Below, one piece after another: positions 51,754 to 60,284 of a DNA stretch of 64,000 nucleotides (its first letter is position 1; every line of letters starts with the position of its first letter). The DNA lies in NCBI GenBank assembly GCA_051251645.1, contig JBPOEY010000003.1, forward strand, positions 62,001-126,000. The letters are read 5' to 3'. This DNA is from Litorimonas sp051251645. Its GTDB lineage: Bacteria; Pseudomonadota; Alphaproteobacteria; Caulobacterales; Maricaulaceae. The notes under the pieces are model-generated. The model made no database searches and was not told the DNA's origin. It was given only the letters and a program-made list of their open reading frames with translations. The translations under genes were made by a program, and so were the position numbers.

Positions 51754-52044
51754 TTAAAAATGCTGCCCCGCATCCATAGCCTGATGCAATATCCGGATCA
51801 CAAAAACCTCATCGCCCTGCACTTCGAAATAGATGACATGCGAGCCTGATTTGGCTTTGCGTAGGCCTTGGCGGATGTCGTCTGTTGGGCGGCTCACAAC
51901 CCGACCGTCCACCAACCCTTCACACGCCGCGATGATCGCTCCGGCGTAGGTGCGCGCTTGATCCTTACCCCATGTCTTCGCCGTATAGCGGATGATGGCT
52001 TGGTAATCCTGCTTGGCGCGGTTGGATAGCGCGAAAGGGGTCAC
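51754..52044 (-). CDS. parE: ParE/RelE-family toxin
   Basis: A 96-residue toxin of the RelE/ParE superfamily. Typical segments are FALSNRAKQDYQAIIRYTAKTWGKDQARTY and IRQGLRKAKSGSHVIYFEVQGDEVFVIRILHQAMDAGQHF. ParE-type proteins usually poison DNA gyrase; RelE-type ones cleave mRNA; the exact mode cannot be told from the sequence. The antitoxin gene is upstream on the minus strand and overlaps by four bases. The module is convergent with the reverse transcriptase gene, 40 bases from its stop. Confidence 0.88.
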   Translation of the reverse strand: MTPFALSNRAKQDYQAIIRYTAKTWGKDQARTYAGAIIAACEGLVDGRVVSRPTDDIRQGLRKAKSGSHVIYFEVQGDEVFVIRILHQAMDAGQHF

Positions 52045-52280
52045 AGGGATTTAAGTTCGTCATCTAACAAAGCGTGCATATCGAATGGGTCGGCCCGTCC
52101 GGAATCAATCCCATCTTGTATCGCCTGCCGCAGCTGAATTTTGCGGGTCTCATCATCCTCTAACAGACGGAGCGCGGCGCGCATGACTTCGCTGGTCGAT
52201 TTGTAGCGGCCTGTTTCGATTTGCGAATTGATGAAGCCGGTGAAATGTTCGCCGAGGGCGACGGAAGTGGTTTTCTGCAT
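52041..52280 (-). CDS. parD: ParD-type antitoxin
   Basis: A 79-residue antitoxin with the ParD pattern: TSVALGEHFTGFINSQIETGRYKSTSEVMRAALRLLEDDE (ribbon-helix-helix) and an acidic C-terminal helix. The ATG at 52280 has AAAGGAG upstream. A palindrome and promoter-like sequence lie about 30 bp further upstream and probably serve autoregulation. Confidence 0.88.
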   Translation of the reverse strand: MQKTTSVALGEHFTGFINSQIETGRYKSTSEVMRAALRLLEDDETRKIQLRQAIQDGIDSGRADPFDMHALLDDELKSL

Positions 52281-52305
52281 CGGTGGGACTCCTTTGGGAA
52301 TAGCT

Positions 52306-52326
52306 TTATACTAGATTTTGGTATAA
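52306..52326 (-). promoter_or_regulatory. candidate ParD operator/promoter
   Basis: TTATAC and GTATAA form an inverted repeat with a 9-base spacer, about 26 bases upstream of parD. On the minus strand it contains a TATAAA that could be the -10 element. ParD-like regulators repress such promoters. Confidence 0.5.
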
Positions 52327-53236
52327 TTCAAATGGGAGCGAGTGATTAGTTCAGTGTCCGCGTTTATCGGGATTTATTGTCCCCGTTTGCCCTATCCGAA
52401 CGGGGCGTCCCGTTCGGCACTTCGCTATTTTCAATCCCCCGGATTGAAAATCAGAGACGCTATCGTGTCCACTCCTACAAACCCCATGATAAACCCCTAA
52501 CCCTCACGTCCCAAGGCATGAGGGGGTCACATCATCCCTGATTACTCGGGGTCCCTGAGTTTGGGGCGGGAGGGACGGCGCGGGTGTGTCGGAGGGGTCG
52601 GGGTGACAGCCGATCAATTGTGAGGGGCGAGCGGCTTTAGGCGGCTTTGCTGTTTACGATAATCCGGCATTCTGATCGGAATGGGGGTGATGTGCCTTTG
52701 TTTCGGCTCGGACCGTGCGGTTGGCTTGGATTGACCTGATGCGTTTGTTTGGCGCGCGCCATAGACCCCGACGGTCTGCACGTTCGTGCAGATGTCACCG
52801 TCGGGATAGGCCGTCGAGGGACCGCGTTGGGGGATGTAAGCCCGCCGCCACCGCCACGCTCGTCCATCGCGCAGGCTCTGCTTTGCGACGAAACGGTATT
52901 CTCACTCTACTCCGGTCACGGAGCAGAGCCTGCGCCTCATGTCTATTCTTGGCGATGGGGGTTCACCCGAGGGGTGATGCTGATGGTCGTCATCGGTCGT
53001 AGGATAACGTTTGCCTAAAAGATTAAATCGGACCGCATGGCCTTGCCATACGGCGCTACACTATCGTCCATCCAAAGGGATGGCCGATCAAAGACGTTTC
53101 GCGGGTCACGGGACAGAGCCTGCGCCTCATGTCTATTCTTGGCGATGAGGGTTCACCCGCGGGGTGATGCTGGCGTCCACCGCCAGTTGGGCGGGGGCGT
53201 GTGGGGCGTGAAAGCGTCGCGGCGACCGACGAGCGC
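52327..53236. other. 0.9-kb non-coding, hairpin- and repeat-rich stretch
   Basis: No gene I can support. Perfect hairpins lie at 52396-52417 (CCGAACGGG stem, GCGT loop) and 52427-52451 (ATTTTCAATCC stem, CCC loop). A nested hairpin lies at 52767-52805 (CCCGACGGT outer, CTGCACG inner), and a 14-bp inverted repeat at 52869-52882 with 52922-52935. A 59-bp direct repeat (52924-52982 and 53114-53172) has two mismatches. It sits beside the ParDE and reverse transcriptase genes. Confidence 0.6.
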
Positions 53237-53641
53237 TCAGAGCAGGGCCACGGTCCGGTTGACCATGCTGAGGCAATTATCGACCACCTCTTGGATTTCG
53301 CGGAGCACGAGGGGCTTGGGTAGAAAAGCGGTCGCCTGACTTTTATAGGCCTCATCAATGTCGTCGGGATGGGTGGATGAGGAATACATAAAGATCAGCG
53401 GCCAGGTTTTCCCGGCGCCGGCGCGCATATGTTTTAACGCGTGGAAGCCGCTATGTCCGGGCATGTTGATATCGAGGATGACCGCGTCGAAATCAGTCTC
53501 TTTAAAGGCGTCGATGGCGGCTTCGGCGCTCTCGGCTTCGTGGACAATGGGTTTGACCGTGTCTGTTTTGCTAAAGGCCCGTTGCAGGACCATGCGGTCG
53601 AGTTCTGAGTCATCGACGATTAGAATTTTGGACGGTCTCAT
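53237..53641 (-). CDS. single-domain response regulator
   Basis: A 134-residue receiver domain from the ATG at 53641. The acidic pocket is LIVDDSELDRMVLQRAF, the phosphorylation Asp lies in AVILDINMPGHSG, and the Thr/Lys switch positions lie in MYSSSTHPDD and FLPKPLVLREI. There is no output domain, so it likely relays phosphate or controls another protein. It starts one base after the stop of the histidine kinase gene, so the pair is cotranscribed. The frame extends upstream into the kinase gene but that start is not preferred. Confidence 0.9.
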   Translation of the reverse strand: MRPSKILIVDDSELDRMVLQRAFSKTDTVKPIVHEAESAEAAIDAFKETDFDAVILDINMPGHSGFHALKHMRAGAGKTWPLIFMYSSSTHPDDIDEAYKSQATAFLPKPLVLREIQEVVDNCLSMVNRTVALL

Positions 53642-53642
53642 A

Positions 53643-54785
53643 TCAAGCGCTTTCGGCTTTTTTTTGAGGCGCACACTTGGGGGCGAGGCGCGGGAGGGTC
53701 ATTGTGATGACAGCACCGCGGGGGTCGGGTGTCGCTTTGTTGGCGGCTTTGACATGGCCGCCGTGGCCTTCGATGACTTGCTTAACGACGCTCAACCCCA
53801 AGCCGGAGCCGGGTTTGCCGAGGCTATTGGCTTGCCGCATGAGCGGTTGGAACACGGTCTCAATACCTGCGTCGGGAAAGCCGGGGCCATTGTCGGAAAT
53901 GGTGAGTTCGACCGTATCGGGCGTGGCGTGGGTCTCGACGGAAATCTCGCACGGCGCGTCGGGGTCGCCGTATTTGATCGCGTTTTCGAGGACGTTATTG
54001 ATGGCGGATAAGATCTGTCCCGCATCGCCGCGGATATGCAGGTCCGGGTTCGCGTGATGAACATTGATCGTGGCGCGCGACGGGCCCGCCATGGTAATTG
54101 AGCGCGCGACCATGTCCTTAACCGCGAGCGGTTTTATATTGTCGGGATTGCGGTCCGCCGATGTGTGGTATTTTTCTAAATCCGACAGCAGGTCGAGAAG
54201 GACGGCCGCTGATTTTTCGATTTCGCTGGCATAATCGCGCAAGTCGCTGCCCTCGCCCTCATCACATGTGTCCGAGATCAGCTCGGCCAGAATTTTGTGA
54301 TGGCGGATCGGGCCGCGCAGATCATGCGCTGCTAACCGGGTGAAATGACGCAGGGCGAGATTTTCGACTTCGAGCTTTTGCTGCGCGGCTTTGGTGGCGA
54401 CTTCGTCGCTGATGTCTTGTGAGGAGGCCACGATCATGCCGTCAAGTTCGCCGCCTTTGACCGGGCTGACTTTGACGCGCCAATGTTTCATCGCGCCGCC
54501 CATGGTTGGGCAGGCGGCTTCAAAGCTCATCCCGACGCCGCGGTTGGCGGCGGCGACGGCGCTGCGTAACATGTCACGAGAGTCTTGAGGCCACAGGTTC
54601 CACCAAGATTGACCTTCGACCTTGGAGAAGTCGTCGATCTCCATCAGGGTCCGGCCATTGTCGCTCATGAACCGGAGTTTGCCGGTATTGTCTAAGAGTT
54701 TCACACACTCCGGGGACTGCGCGAGCATCGCAAACGCGACTTTGCCGTCGATTTTACGGTCGTAAAGTTTATTGACAGTAGCCAT
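53643..54785 (-). CDS. PAS-domain sensor histidine kinase
   Basis: A 380-residue cytoplasmic kinase without membrane helices. A PAS domain (about residues 15-125, ECVKLLDNTGKLRFMSDNGRTLMEIDD) precedes the HisKA region with the phospho-His in FTRLAAHDLRGPIRHHK. The ATPase domain has the N box (NNVLENAIKYG), DNGPGF and GSGLGLSVVKQVIEGHGG. A small-ligand or redox signal is likely through PAS, but unknown. Its partner is the response regulator immediately downstream. Confidence 0.94.
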   Translation of the reverse strand: MATVNKLYDRKIDGKVAFAMLAQSPECVKLLDNTGKLRFMSDNGRTLMEIDDFSKVEGQSWWNLWPQDSRDMLRSAVAAANRGVGMSFEAACPTMGGAMKHWRVKVSPVKGGELDGMIVASSQDISDEVATKAAQQKLEVENLALRHFTRLAAHDLRGPIRHHKILAELISDTCDEGEGSDLRDYASEIEKSAAVLLDLLSDLEKYHTSADRNPDNIKPLAVKDMVARSITMAGPSRATINVHHANPDLHIRGDAGQILSAINNVLENAIKYGDPDAPCEISVETHATPDTVELTISDNGPGFPDAGIETVFQPLMRQANSLGKPGSGLGLSVVKQVIEGHGGHVKAANKATPDPRGAVITMTLPRLAPKCAPQKKAESA

Positions 54786-54920
54786 ATGAAATATGCCTTC
54801 AAAAGGACGGTAGAGGGTATTGGTGGTTTAAATTAGTTAAAGAACACGTCACCGAACTGTATTGGCGCTCATCGGCTCGCTTTTGTCGCACCGTGGCGCG
54901 CGCTCAGACGTAAGAACATT

Positions 54921-55214
54921 ATGACCCAAGATCACGCCTCAAAAAATACGCTCGTTGACAATCATGTGGCCCGCACCTTCCCCGATGATTTCGTTCCCGC
55001 CACTCCGCGCCCGGACCCCGGCGCAGTGACCGCGTCCGAAATTGTCGCCATGGCGTGGGATGACGACACCTCGTTCGACGCCATCGAAGCGCAGACGGGC
55101 TTGGCGGAAGCGGACGTCATCAAACTGATGCGCGCCGAGATGACACCGAGCAGCTTTCGCATGTGGCGCAAGCGGGTGAGTGGGCGCAGCAGCAAACACG
55201 CCGAACGGGGCTGA
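54921..55214 (+). CDS. DUF2805 (TIGR03643)-family protein
   Basis: A 97-residue protein with the conserved segment IVAMAWDDDTSFDAIEAQTGLAEADVIKLMRAEMTPSSFRMWRKRVSGR, diagnostic of TIGR03643/DUF2805. The first 40 residues are acidic and poorly conserved. The helix-turn-helix-like pattern suggests DNA binding, but no function is known. Starts at the ATG at 54921, divergent from the histidine kinase; the BlaI-type gene starts 70 bp downstream. Confidence 0.85.
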   Translation: MTQDHASKNTLVDNHVARTFPDDFVPATPRPDPGAVTASEIVAMAWDDDTSFDAIEAQTGLAEADVIKLMRAEMTPSSFRMWRKRVSGRSSKHAERG

Positions 55215-55256
55215 GCGAGGCGGCCTCCTAAGGCTCTAAAATTTGTCACTTGACGG

Positions 55257-55276
55257 ATGGTGACGCGCGTCACCAT
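55257..55276 (+). promoter_or_regulatory. 20-bp palindrome over the BlaI-gene promoter
   Basis: ATGGTGACGCGCGTCACCAT is a perfect 20-bp palindrome. TTGACG at 55250 and CCATAA at 55273 (17-base spacer) make a good promoter that the palindrome overlaps, so a bound repressor would block it. It ends eight bases before the BlaI start. The sequence differs from the TACA/TGTA motif of classical BlaI sites, so the binder is inferred from position. Confidence 0.65.
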
Positions 55277-55284
55277 AAGGCGAC

Positions 55285-55671
55285 ATGAAACCGTCTGCGA
55301 CCGAACTTGTGATCCTCAAACATCTCTGGGCCTCTGGCGCGCAGAGCGTGGGCGAAATCCACGGGGCGATTAAGGATCGGTTGAATTGGTCGCGCTCCTC
55401 CTCGCGTAAGACGATTGAGCGGATGATGGAGAAGGGGTTGCTCACGGTTCGGGACGAACATGGGCTGAAAATCTATCGCGCGAAGGCCAAGAAAATCCCA
55501 ACGCTGGCGGGATTGATCCAGAGTTTCGCCGCCGATGTGCTGGCGCTCGACGGGCCGTTGCCGGTCGCGAACCTCGTTAAAAGCCAGCTGCTGTCGGATG
55601 CCGAACTGGCCGAGCTGGATGCGTTTTTAAAAGCGGCGGACCCAGACCCGCGTTCGGGAGAGGAGGCATGA
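55285..55671 (+). CDS. BlaI/MecI/CopY-family repressor
   Basis: A 128-residue winged-helix repressor. The DNA-binding domain is SATELVILKHLWASGAQSVGEIHGAI, followed by NWSRSSSRKTIERMMEKGLLTVRDEHGLKIYRAK, typical of BlaI/MecI, with a helical C-terminal dimerisation/cleavage region. In classical systems a BlaR1/MecR1 protease removes the repressor when a beta-lactam is sensed. Its stop overlaps the downstream M56 protease gene by four bases, and a palindromic promoter lies directly upstream, so it very likely represses its own operon. Confidence 0.92.
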   Translation: MKPSATELVILKHLWASGAQSVGEIHGAIKDRLNWSRSSSRKTIERMMEKGLLTVRDEHGLKIYRAKAKKIPTLAGLIQSFAADVLALDGPLPVANLVKSQLLSDAELAELDAFLKAADPDPRSGEEA

Positions 55672-57164
55672 CGGCCTTGCTCTGGACCTTTGTGCTGGCC
55701 CTCGTCAGCGTCAGCGGCGGGCTCTATGCGGCGGCGCGGCTGTTCCAACGGGTGGATGCCCGCGCGGATCAATGGTCGGCGCTTTGGGCAACCGGATTGG
55801 GCCTCAGCGTTGTAATCCCGGCGTTAGGACTGGCGTTGCTCAGCCTGCCCGATTGGGCGCCGAGCCCTGCGTTTGAGGCGCTGTCTTTGCATGAGCCGCT
55901 GCAATCCTTGGGGATTATGACGGCAGGCCCGGAGATCGCGCCGTTCGACGCGGGTCTGTTCACGCTGGCGAATGCGCTGACAGTGATCCTCGCGCTCTAT
56001 GGCGCGGGCGTGTTTGTCACGGGCTTACGGCTCGCGCTCGGACGGCTCCGGCTTCGGCTGATCATTGCGTCCGCTGATCCGATTGATCGGCTGGGGCACG
56101 CAGATGTCGTGGTCTCCTCACGGGTCGGCACGCCCTTTGCGTGGACGCCGATCGGTCGACCGCATCGCGCGCGCATTGTGATCCCGGTGATCTATGCGCA
56201 GCATATGCGCGACGAGAGCCTCGCAGATATTCTGACCCATGAGCGCGCCCATATTGCGCGGCGGGATGATGAGGTGGGGTTGATTTTGCGGAGCCTTTTA
56301 TGCGCCGCTTGGGTCTCGCCCTTTGCGCATTGGATGTTCGCGCGCTGGAGCCAAAGTACAGAAATTCGTTGCGACATGGCGGTCACCGCAGGTCGTGACC
56401 CTCAAATGCGGACCGCCTACGCCAACACATTGTTGCGGGCGCTCCACATAGTGGCGGGCCGGGTACGGCAATACCCGGCCGCCTCCTTCTCAACCCACCG
56501 TATAAGGAACGAAAAGATGAGAATTGCCCATATAATGCAGGGAAGTCAGCCAACATACAAGCGACCGCGCGATAAGGTCTTGCTCGCGCTTGTGGCGTCG
56601 GCTGTGACGGTCGTCGGAATGATCAGTATTTCCACCACGGCCAGCGCCGGAGACCCCGCCCCCCAAGCCAAAGCTGCGCCCCAAGCTGCTGAGGCTCCAA
56701 AGGCGGAGAAGATCGCTCCTAAAGTGCCTAAGGCTCCAAAAGCCGACAAGAACCGAGTGTTCAGCGCGATGGTTACAGGTCACCTGACGTCATCCTTTGG
56801 ACCCGCGCCAGATCCCTTCAACAAAGGTCAAACGCGGGACCATTACGGGATCGATATTGCGGCCCCGACAGGCACGCCGATTTATGCACCGGCCAATGGC
56901 GTCATTATGGCGGCGACCGATGTCTATAACGGAAACCCAGCCTACGGAAATGTCGTCGTTCTGCAAACGAGCGGCGGCGTCCTTACGATGTTCGCTCATC
57001 TTGACGGGTTTACGGTCACGCCGGGCCAAAGTGTCAGCCAAGGCACGCAGATTGCGACTGTCGGGAATAGCGGGAAAAGCACAGAACCGCACGTTCATAT
57101 CGAGACGCATAAAAATAGTGCCCGTGTTGACCCCCTGAGTGTTTGGACAATCGGCGGTCAATAG
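55668..57164 (+). CDS. M56 (BlaR1-type) membrane protease fused to a periplasmic M23 (LytM) peptidase domain
   Basis: A 498-residue fusion. Residues 1-300 carry the BlaR1/MecR1-type membrane core: several helices and a cytoplasmic-side zinc motif HERAH in LADILTHERAHIARRDDE. A membrane helix (about residues 306-326, VLLALVASAVTVVGMISISTT) is followed by an Ala/Pro/Lys-rich linker. The M23 domain then has HYGIDIAAPTGTPIYAPANG and STEPHVHIETH, with the zinc His and the HxH pair of LytM endopeptidases. The usual penicillin-binding sensor domain is absent; a peptidoglycan-cutting or -binding domain takes its place. It may sense wall fragments or cell-wall damage. It is operonic with the BlaI repressor. 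Confidence 0.88.
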   Translation: MTALLWTFVLALVSVSGGLYAAARLFQRVDARADQWSALWATGLGLSVVIPALGLALLSLPDWAPSPAFEALSLHEPLQSLGIMTAGPEIAPFDAGLFTLANALTVILALYGAGVFVTGLRLALGRLRLRLIIASADPIDRLGHADVVVSSRVGTPFAWTPIGRPHRARIVIPVIYAQHMRDESLADILTHERAHIARRDDEVGLILRSLLCAAWVSPFAHWMFARWSQSTEIRCDMAVTAGRDPQMRTAYANTLLRALHIVAGRVRQYPAASFSTHRIRNEKMRIAHIMQGSQPTYKRPRDKVLLALVASAVTVVGMISISTTASAGDPAPQAKAAPQAAEAPKAEKIAPKVPKAPKADKNRVFSAMVTGHLTSSFGPAPDPFNKGQTRDHYGIDIAAPTGTPIYAPANGVIMAATDVYNGNPAYGNVVVLQTSGGVLTMFAHLDGFTVTPGQSVSQGTQIATVGNSGKSTEPHVHIETHKNSARVDPLSVWTIGGQ

Positions 57165-57287
57165 TTCCAGCGGCTAACTTTTTAATCAGGGCTTTCGGGC
57201 TCTGATTTTCATATTCTCGTTTTTCATGCCCCCGTTTTTTCATGCCCTGAGTTGGTTGCGGGACCATCGCTGTGATAGCGACCGTGT

Positions 57288-58595
57288 GTGAGCAATTTAT
57301 TTCAATCTGCTGGTCTTGAAGCGTCCGCCCCCCAGCCGTTGGCGGAACGACTTCGGCCAGCCGCCCTGTCCGAAGTTATTGGGCAGGATCATTTGCTGGA
57401 CGTGGACGCGCCGATTGGGCGGATGCTCGCGCAATATCGGCTCTCGTCGATGATTTTGTGGGGACCGCCCGGAGTCGGGAAGACGACAATTGCGCGTTTG
57501 TTAGCTGGGCGCGCAGGTCTCGAATTTGTGGCCTTATCCGCCGTATTCTCGGGCGTGGCCGATTTACGAAAAGTGTTCGATGCGGCCAAGTTGCGGCGCG
57601 AAGCGGGGCAGGGGACACTGCTGTTTGTGGACGAAATTCACCGCTTTAACAAAGCGCAGCAAGATGGATTTTTGCCCTTTGTCGAGGCGGGCGTGGTGAC
57701 ATTGGTCGGCGCGACGACAGAAAATCCGAGCTTTGAGCTGAACGCTGCGCTGCTGTCACGGAGCCAAGTATTCGTGCTCAACCGGCTGGACGCGCAGGCG
57801 TTAGAAGGATTGCTCGCGCGCGCGGAACGGGTGCTTGACCGGGCGCTACCAATGACGGTTGAGGCGCGCGCGCAATTGATCGATTTTGCCGATGGCGATG
57901 GGCGCTACCTTTTGACCTTGGCGGATGAAGTGTTTGCGCAGACAGAGGATTTAGACGGAGCATCCTTAAGCAAGCTGCTGCAGAAGCGCGCCCCCGTTTA
58001 TGACAAGTCTGGTGAGCAGCACTACAACCTAATCTCGGCGCTGCATAAATCCATGCGCGGGTCTGATGTGGATGCAGCGCTCTACTGGTTTGCGCGGATG
58101 CTCGAGGGCGGGGAAGACCCGCGTTATCTGGCGCGGCGTATTGTGCGGTTTGCGAGCGAGGATATTGGCGCGGCGGATCCCGTGGCGCTGATGATTAGTG
58201 CAGAAGCCGCGCGGGCCTATGAACGGCTCGGCAGTCCCGAGGGCGAGCTCGCGCTGGCCCACGCTGTTGTCCATTGCGCCACTGCGCCGAAATCCAATGC
58301 GGTCTATGTCGCGTGGAAAGCGGCGCGTGCCTTGGCGAAGACAACAGGGTCCGTGGCGCCGCCGAAACACATCTTGAATGCGCCCACAAAAATGATGAAA
58401 TCGCTCGGCTATGGCGATGGCTATCAGTATGATCATGATGCGGAAGACGGATTTTCAGGGCAAGATTTTTGGCCGGACACAATGGAGCGCGTCACGCTTT
58501 ATGCGCCCAAGAATGAAGGTCGGGAAATGGCGATTGCGGCGCGGATGGCACGCTGGGTTGCGCTCCGGCAGGCGCGACAGGTTGCGAAGGACTGA
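57288..58595 (+). CDS. rarA: replication-associated recombination protein A (RarA/MgsA), AAA+ ATPase
   Basis: A 435-residue AAA+ ATPase related to clamp loaders that acts at stalled replication forks. Walker A GPPGVGKTTIARLLAGRAG, Walker B LLFVDEIHRFNKAQQD and a sensor region VTLVGATTENPSFELNAALLSR are clear, followed by the C-terminal tetramerisation domain (DAALYWFARMLEGGEDPRYLARRIVRFASEDIGAADP). The GTG at 57288 gives the family start MSNLFQ. Length is normal. A hybrid kinase gene follows 66 bp downstream. Confidence 0.95.
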   Translation: MSNLFQSAGLEASAPQPLAERLRPAALSEVIGQDHLLDVDAPIGRMLAQYRLSSMILWGPPGVGKTTIARLLAGRAGLEFVALSAVFSGVADLRKVFDAAKLRREAGQGTLLFVDEIHRFNKAQQDGFLPFVEAGVVTLVGATTENPSFELNAALLSRSQVFVLNRLDAQALEGLLARAERVLDRALPMTVEARAQLIDFADGDGRYLLTLADEVFAQTEDLDGASLSKLLQKRAPVYDKSGEQHYNLISALHKSMRGSDVDAALYWFARMLEGGEDPRYLARRIVRFASEDIGAADPVALMISAEAARAYERLGSPEGELALAHAVVHCATAPKSNAVYVAWKAARALAKTTGSVAPPKHILNAPTKMMKSLGYGDGYQYDHDAEDGFSGQDFWPDTMERVTLYAPKNEGREMAIAARMARWVALRQARQVAKD

Positions 58596-58661
58596 AATCC
58601 CTATCAATAGCTTCTCTATTCATAGGGATTCCTTAAGGGTTTTGCCGTCAACTGACTTTCC

Positions 58662-60284
58662 ATGGTAGCGCTCGCATCACGTCCCGACCCATCATCGACA
58701 TCTCCAGTAGGGTCGCCTTTAGGCCATCGCTTGGATCTGGCACAGACAGGCACGCTCAATCTGCTTTTGCACGTGCTCAATTTGCTGCCCAATCCTGTTT
58801 ACGTGAAGGATCGTCAGCATCGTTGGGTCGAAGCCAATACGGCGTTCTGTGCGCTCTTGGGCCGTCCACGCGAGCAATTATTGGGCAAGTCCGATTATGA
58901 TTTTAATCCATCGGAGCAGGCCAAAGTCTTTTGGGCAATGGATGATGAGGTGTTTCATTCGCAAGGCAAGAACGTCAACCACGAGGAAACGGTCAATGCG
59001 GCGGGCGAAACGCTCTGGGTCGAGTCGCAGAAAAGTTATTTTCAGGCCGATGACGGGGCAGAATATCTCGTCGGGGTCTTAACGGACCTCACAGAAATGA
59101 AGTCCCGGGAAGTCGCCTTGGCAAAAGCGGAAAAGACCGCCTTAGCCGCTGCAACGGCGAAATCAGAATTTTTGGCCAATATGAGCCATGAAATCCGCAC
59201 ACCGATGAACGGTGTCTTAGGCATGACACAGGTTCTTCGCGGAACGGGTCTGACGAAACAACAATCCGAATTGGTCAATACGCTCGAACGCTCGGGCGAT
59301 GCGCTCCTCAGCTTGATTGATGATGTTCTAGATTTCTCGAAAATCGAAGCCGGACAGATGCGCTTGTCGCCTGAACCCTTCGAATTACGCCGCATGGTTG
59401 ATGATGTTGCGGTTCTTTTGGGCGCGACAGCCCGGGACAAGGGGCTCGATCTGATCGTACAATTTGGAGAAAGCTTGCCCAGCCATCTGATTGGTGATCC
59501 GGGTCGGTTACGCCAAATTCTGATGAATTTGATCGGCAATGCCATCAAATTTACGCAGACGGGCTACATCAGCGTCGAAGTCGATGGCGTCGTAAAAGGC
59601 GACTTATTGCAATTATCTGCGTGCATCTGTGACACAGGCATCGGGATTGTCGAAGATAAACTCGCGACGGTTTTCGAGAAGTTCCAACAGGCCGATGGAT
59701 CGACGACGCGACTGTATGGGGGGACAGGCTTAGGACTTGCGATTTCTCGCAATCTAGCAGAGCTGATGGACGGAGCACTGACCGCAACGTCAGTCTTAGG
59801 GCAGGGGTCTCGGTTTCGATTGGACGTGATTTTACCCATCTCCGAAGGGGTGAATGTCGAAGCGCCAACCTATGAGGCGCTGCCTGACTTAGACAGGTTG
59901 AAGATTCTAACTGTCGATGACATTCCCCTCAATCTTGACATTATCGCCTCGCAACTGAGCCGCTTGGGGCTGAAGGCCGACACAGTGGGTTCGGCAAAAG
60001 ATGCCGTGGCGCGTTTGGTGTCAGCGTATAATGACGGCGATCCTTACACGTTGTTGATTACCGATTTTCAGATGCCGGGGTATGACGGGCTGAAGATGAC
60101 GCAGACGCTGCGCCAGCACAAAGCGTTTGAAGATTTGTCGATTATCGTCATGTCGTCCGTCAATGACGCATCGGTTCGAGATGCGTTCAAGGCGGCGCGC
60201 GTGAGTGACTACCTCGTCAAACCGATTACTTTGCCTGACTTTGACCGCATGATTTTGGATACGGCGAACCGACTCTCCACTTAA
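58662..60284 (+). CDS. hybrid sensor histidine kinase with PAS and receiver domains
   Basis: A 540-residue cytoplasmic kinase. A PAS domain (about residues 28-140) carries NPVYVKDRQHRWVEANTAFCALLG. HisKA has the phospho-His in EFLANMSHEIRTPMNGVLGM. The ATPase domain has NLIGNAIKFTQTG and DTGIGI, then GGTGLGLAISRNLAELM. A C-terminal receiver (about residues 413-535) has LTVDDIPLNLDII, the Asp in LLITDFQMPGYDG and LVKPITLPDF. It is a complete hybrid kinase that needs a phosphotransfer partner. Signal unknown. Starts at the ATG at 58662. Confidence 0.94.
   Translation: MVALASRPDPSSTSPVGSPLGHRLDLAQTGTLNLLLHVLNLLPNPVYVKDRQHRWVEANTAFCALLGRPREQLLGKSDYDFNPSEQAKVFWAMDDEVFHSQGKNVNHEETVNAAGETLWVESQKSYFQADDGAEYLVGVLTDLTEMKSREVALAKAEKTALAAATAKSEFLANMSHEIRTPMNGVLGMTQVLRGTGLTKQQSELVNTLERSGDALLSLIDDVLDFSKIEAGQMRLSPEPFELRRMVDDVAVLLGATARDKGLDLIVQFGESLPSHLIGDPGRLRQILMNLIGNAIKFTQTGYISVEVDGVVKGDLLQLSACICDTGIGIVEDKLATVFEKFQQADGSTTRLYGGTGLGLAISRNLAELMDGALTATSVLGQGSRFRLDVILPISEGVNVEAPTYEALPDLDRLKILTVDDIPLNLDIIASQLSRLGLKADTVGSAKDAVARLVSAYNDGDPYTLLITDFQMPGYDGLKMTQTLRQHKAFEDLSIIVMSSVNDASVRDAFKAARVSDYLVKPITLPDFDRMILDTANRLST

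Noticed and set aside
52637..52867. 76-codon minus-strand frame in the hairpin-rich region
   Set aside because: It is low-complexity (Pro/Arg/Ser/Gly), crosses the nested hairpin and has no ribosome-binding site.
52924..53172. Possible CRISPR-like repeat
   Set aside because: Only two copies of about 59 bp with no regular spacers and no cas genes; a CRISPR array is not supported.
53358..54011. 217-codon plus-strand frame over the response regulator and histidine kinase
   Set aside because: It crosses two certain minus-strand genes and has no domain.
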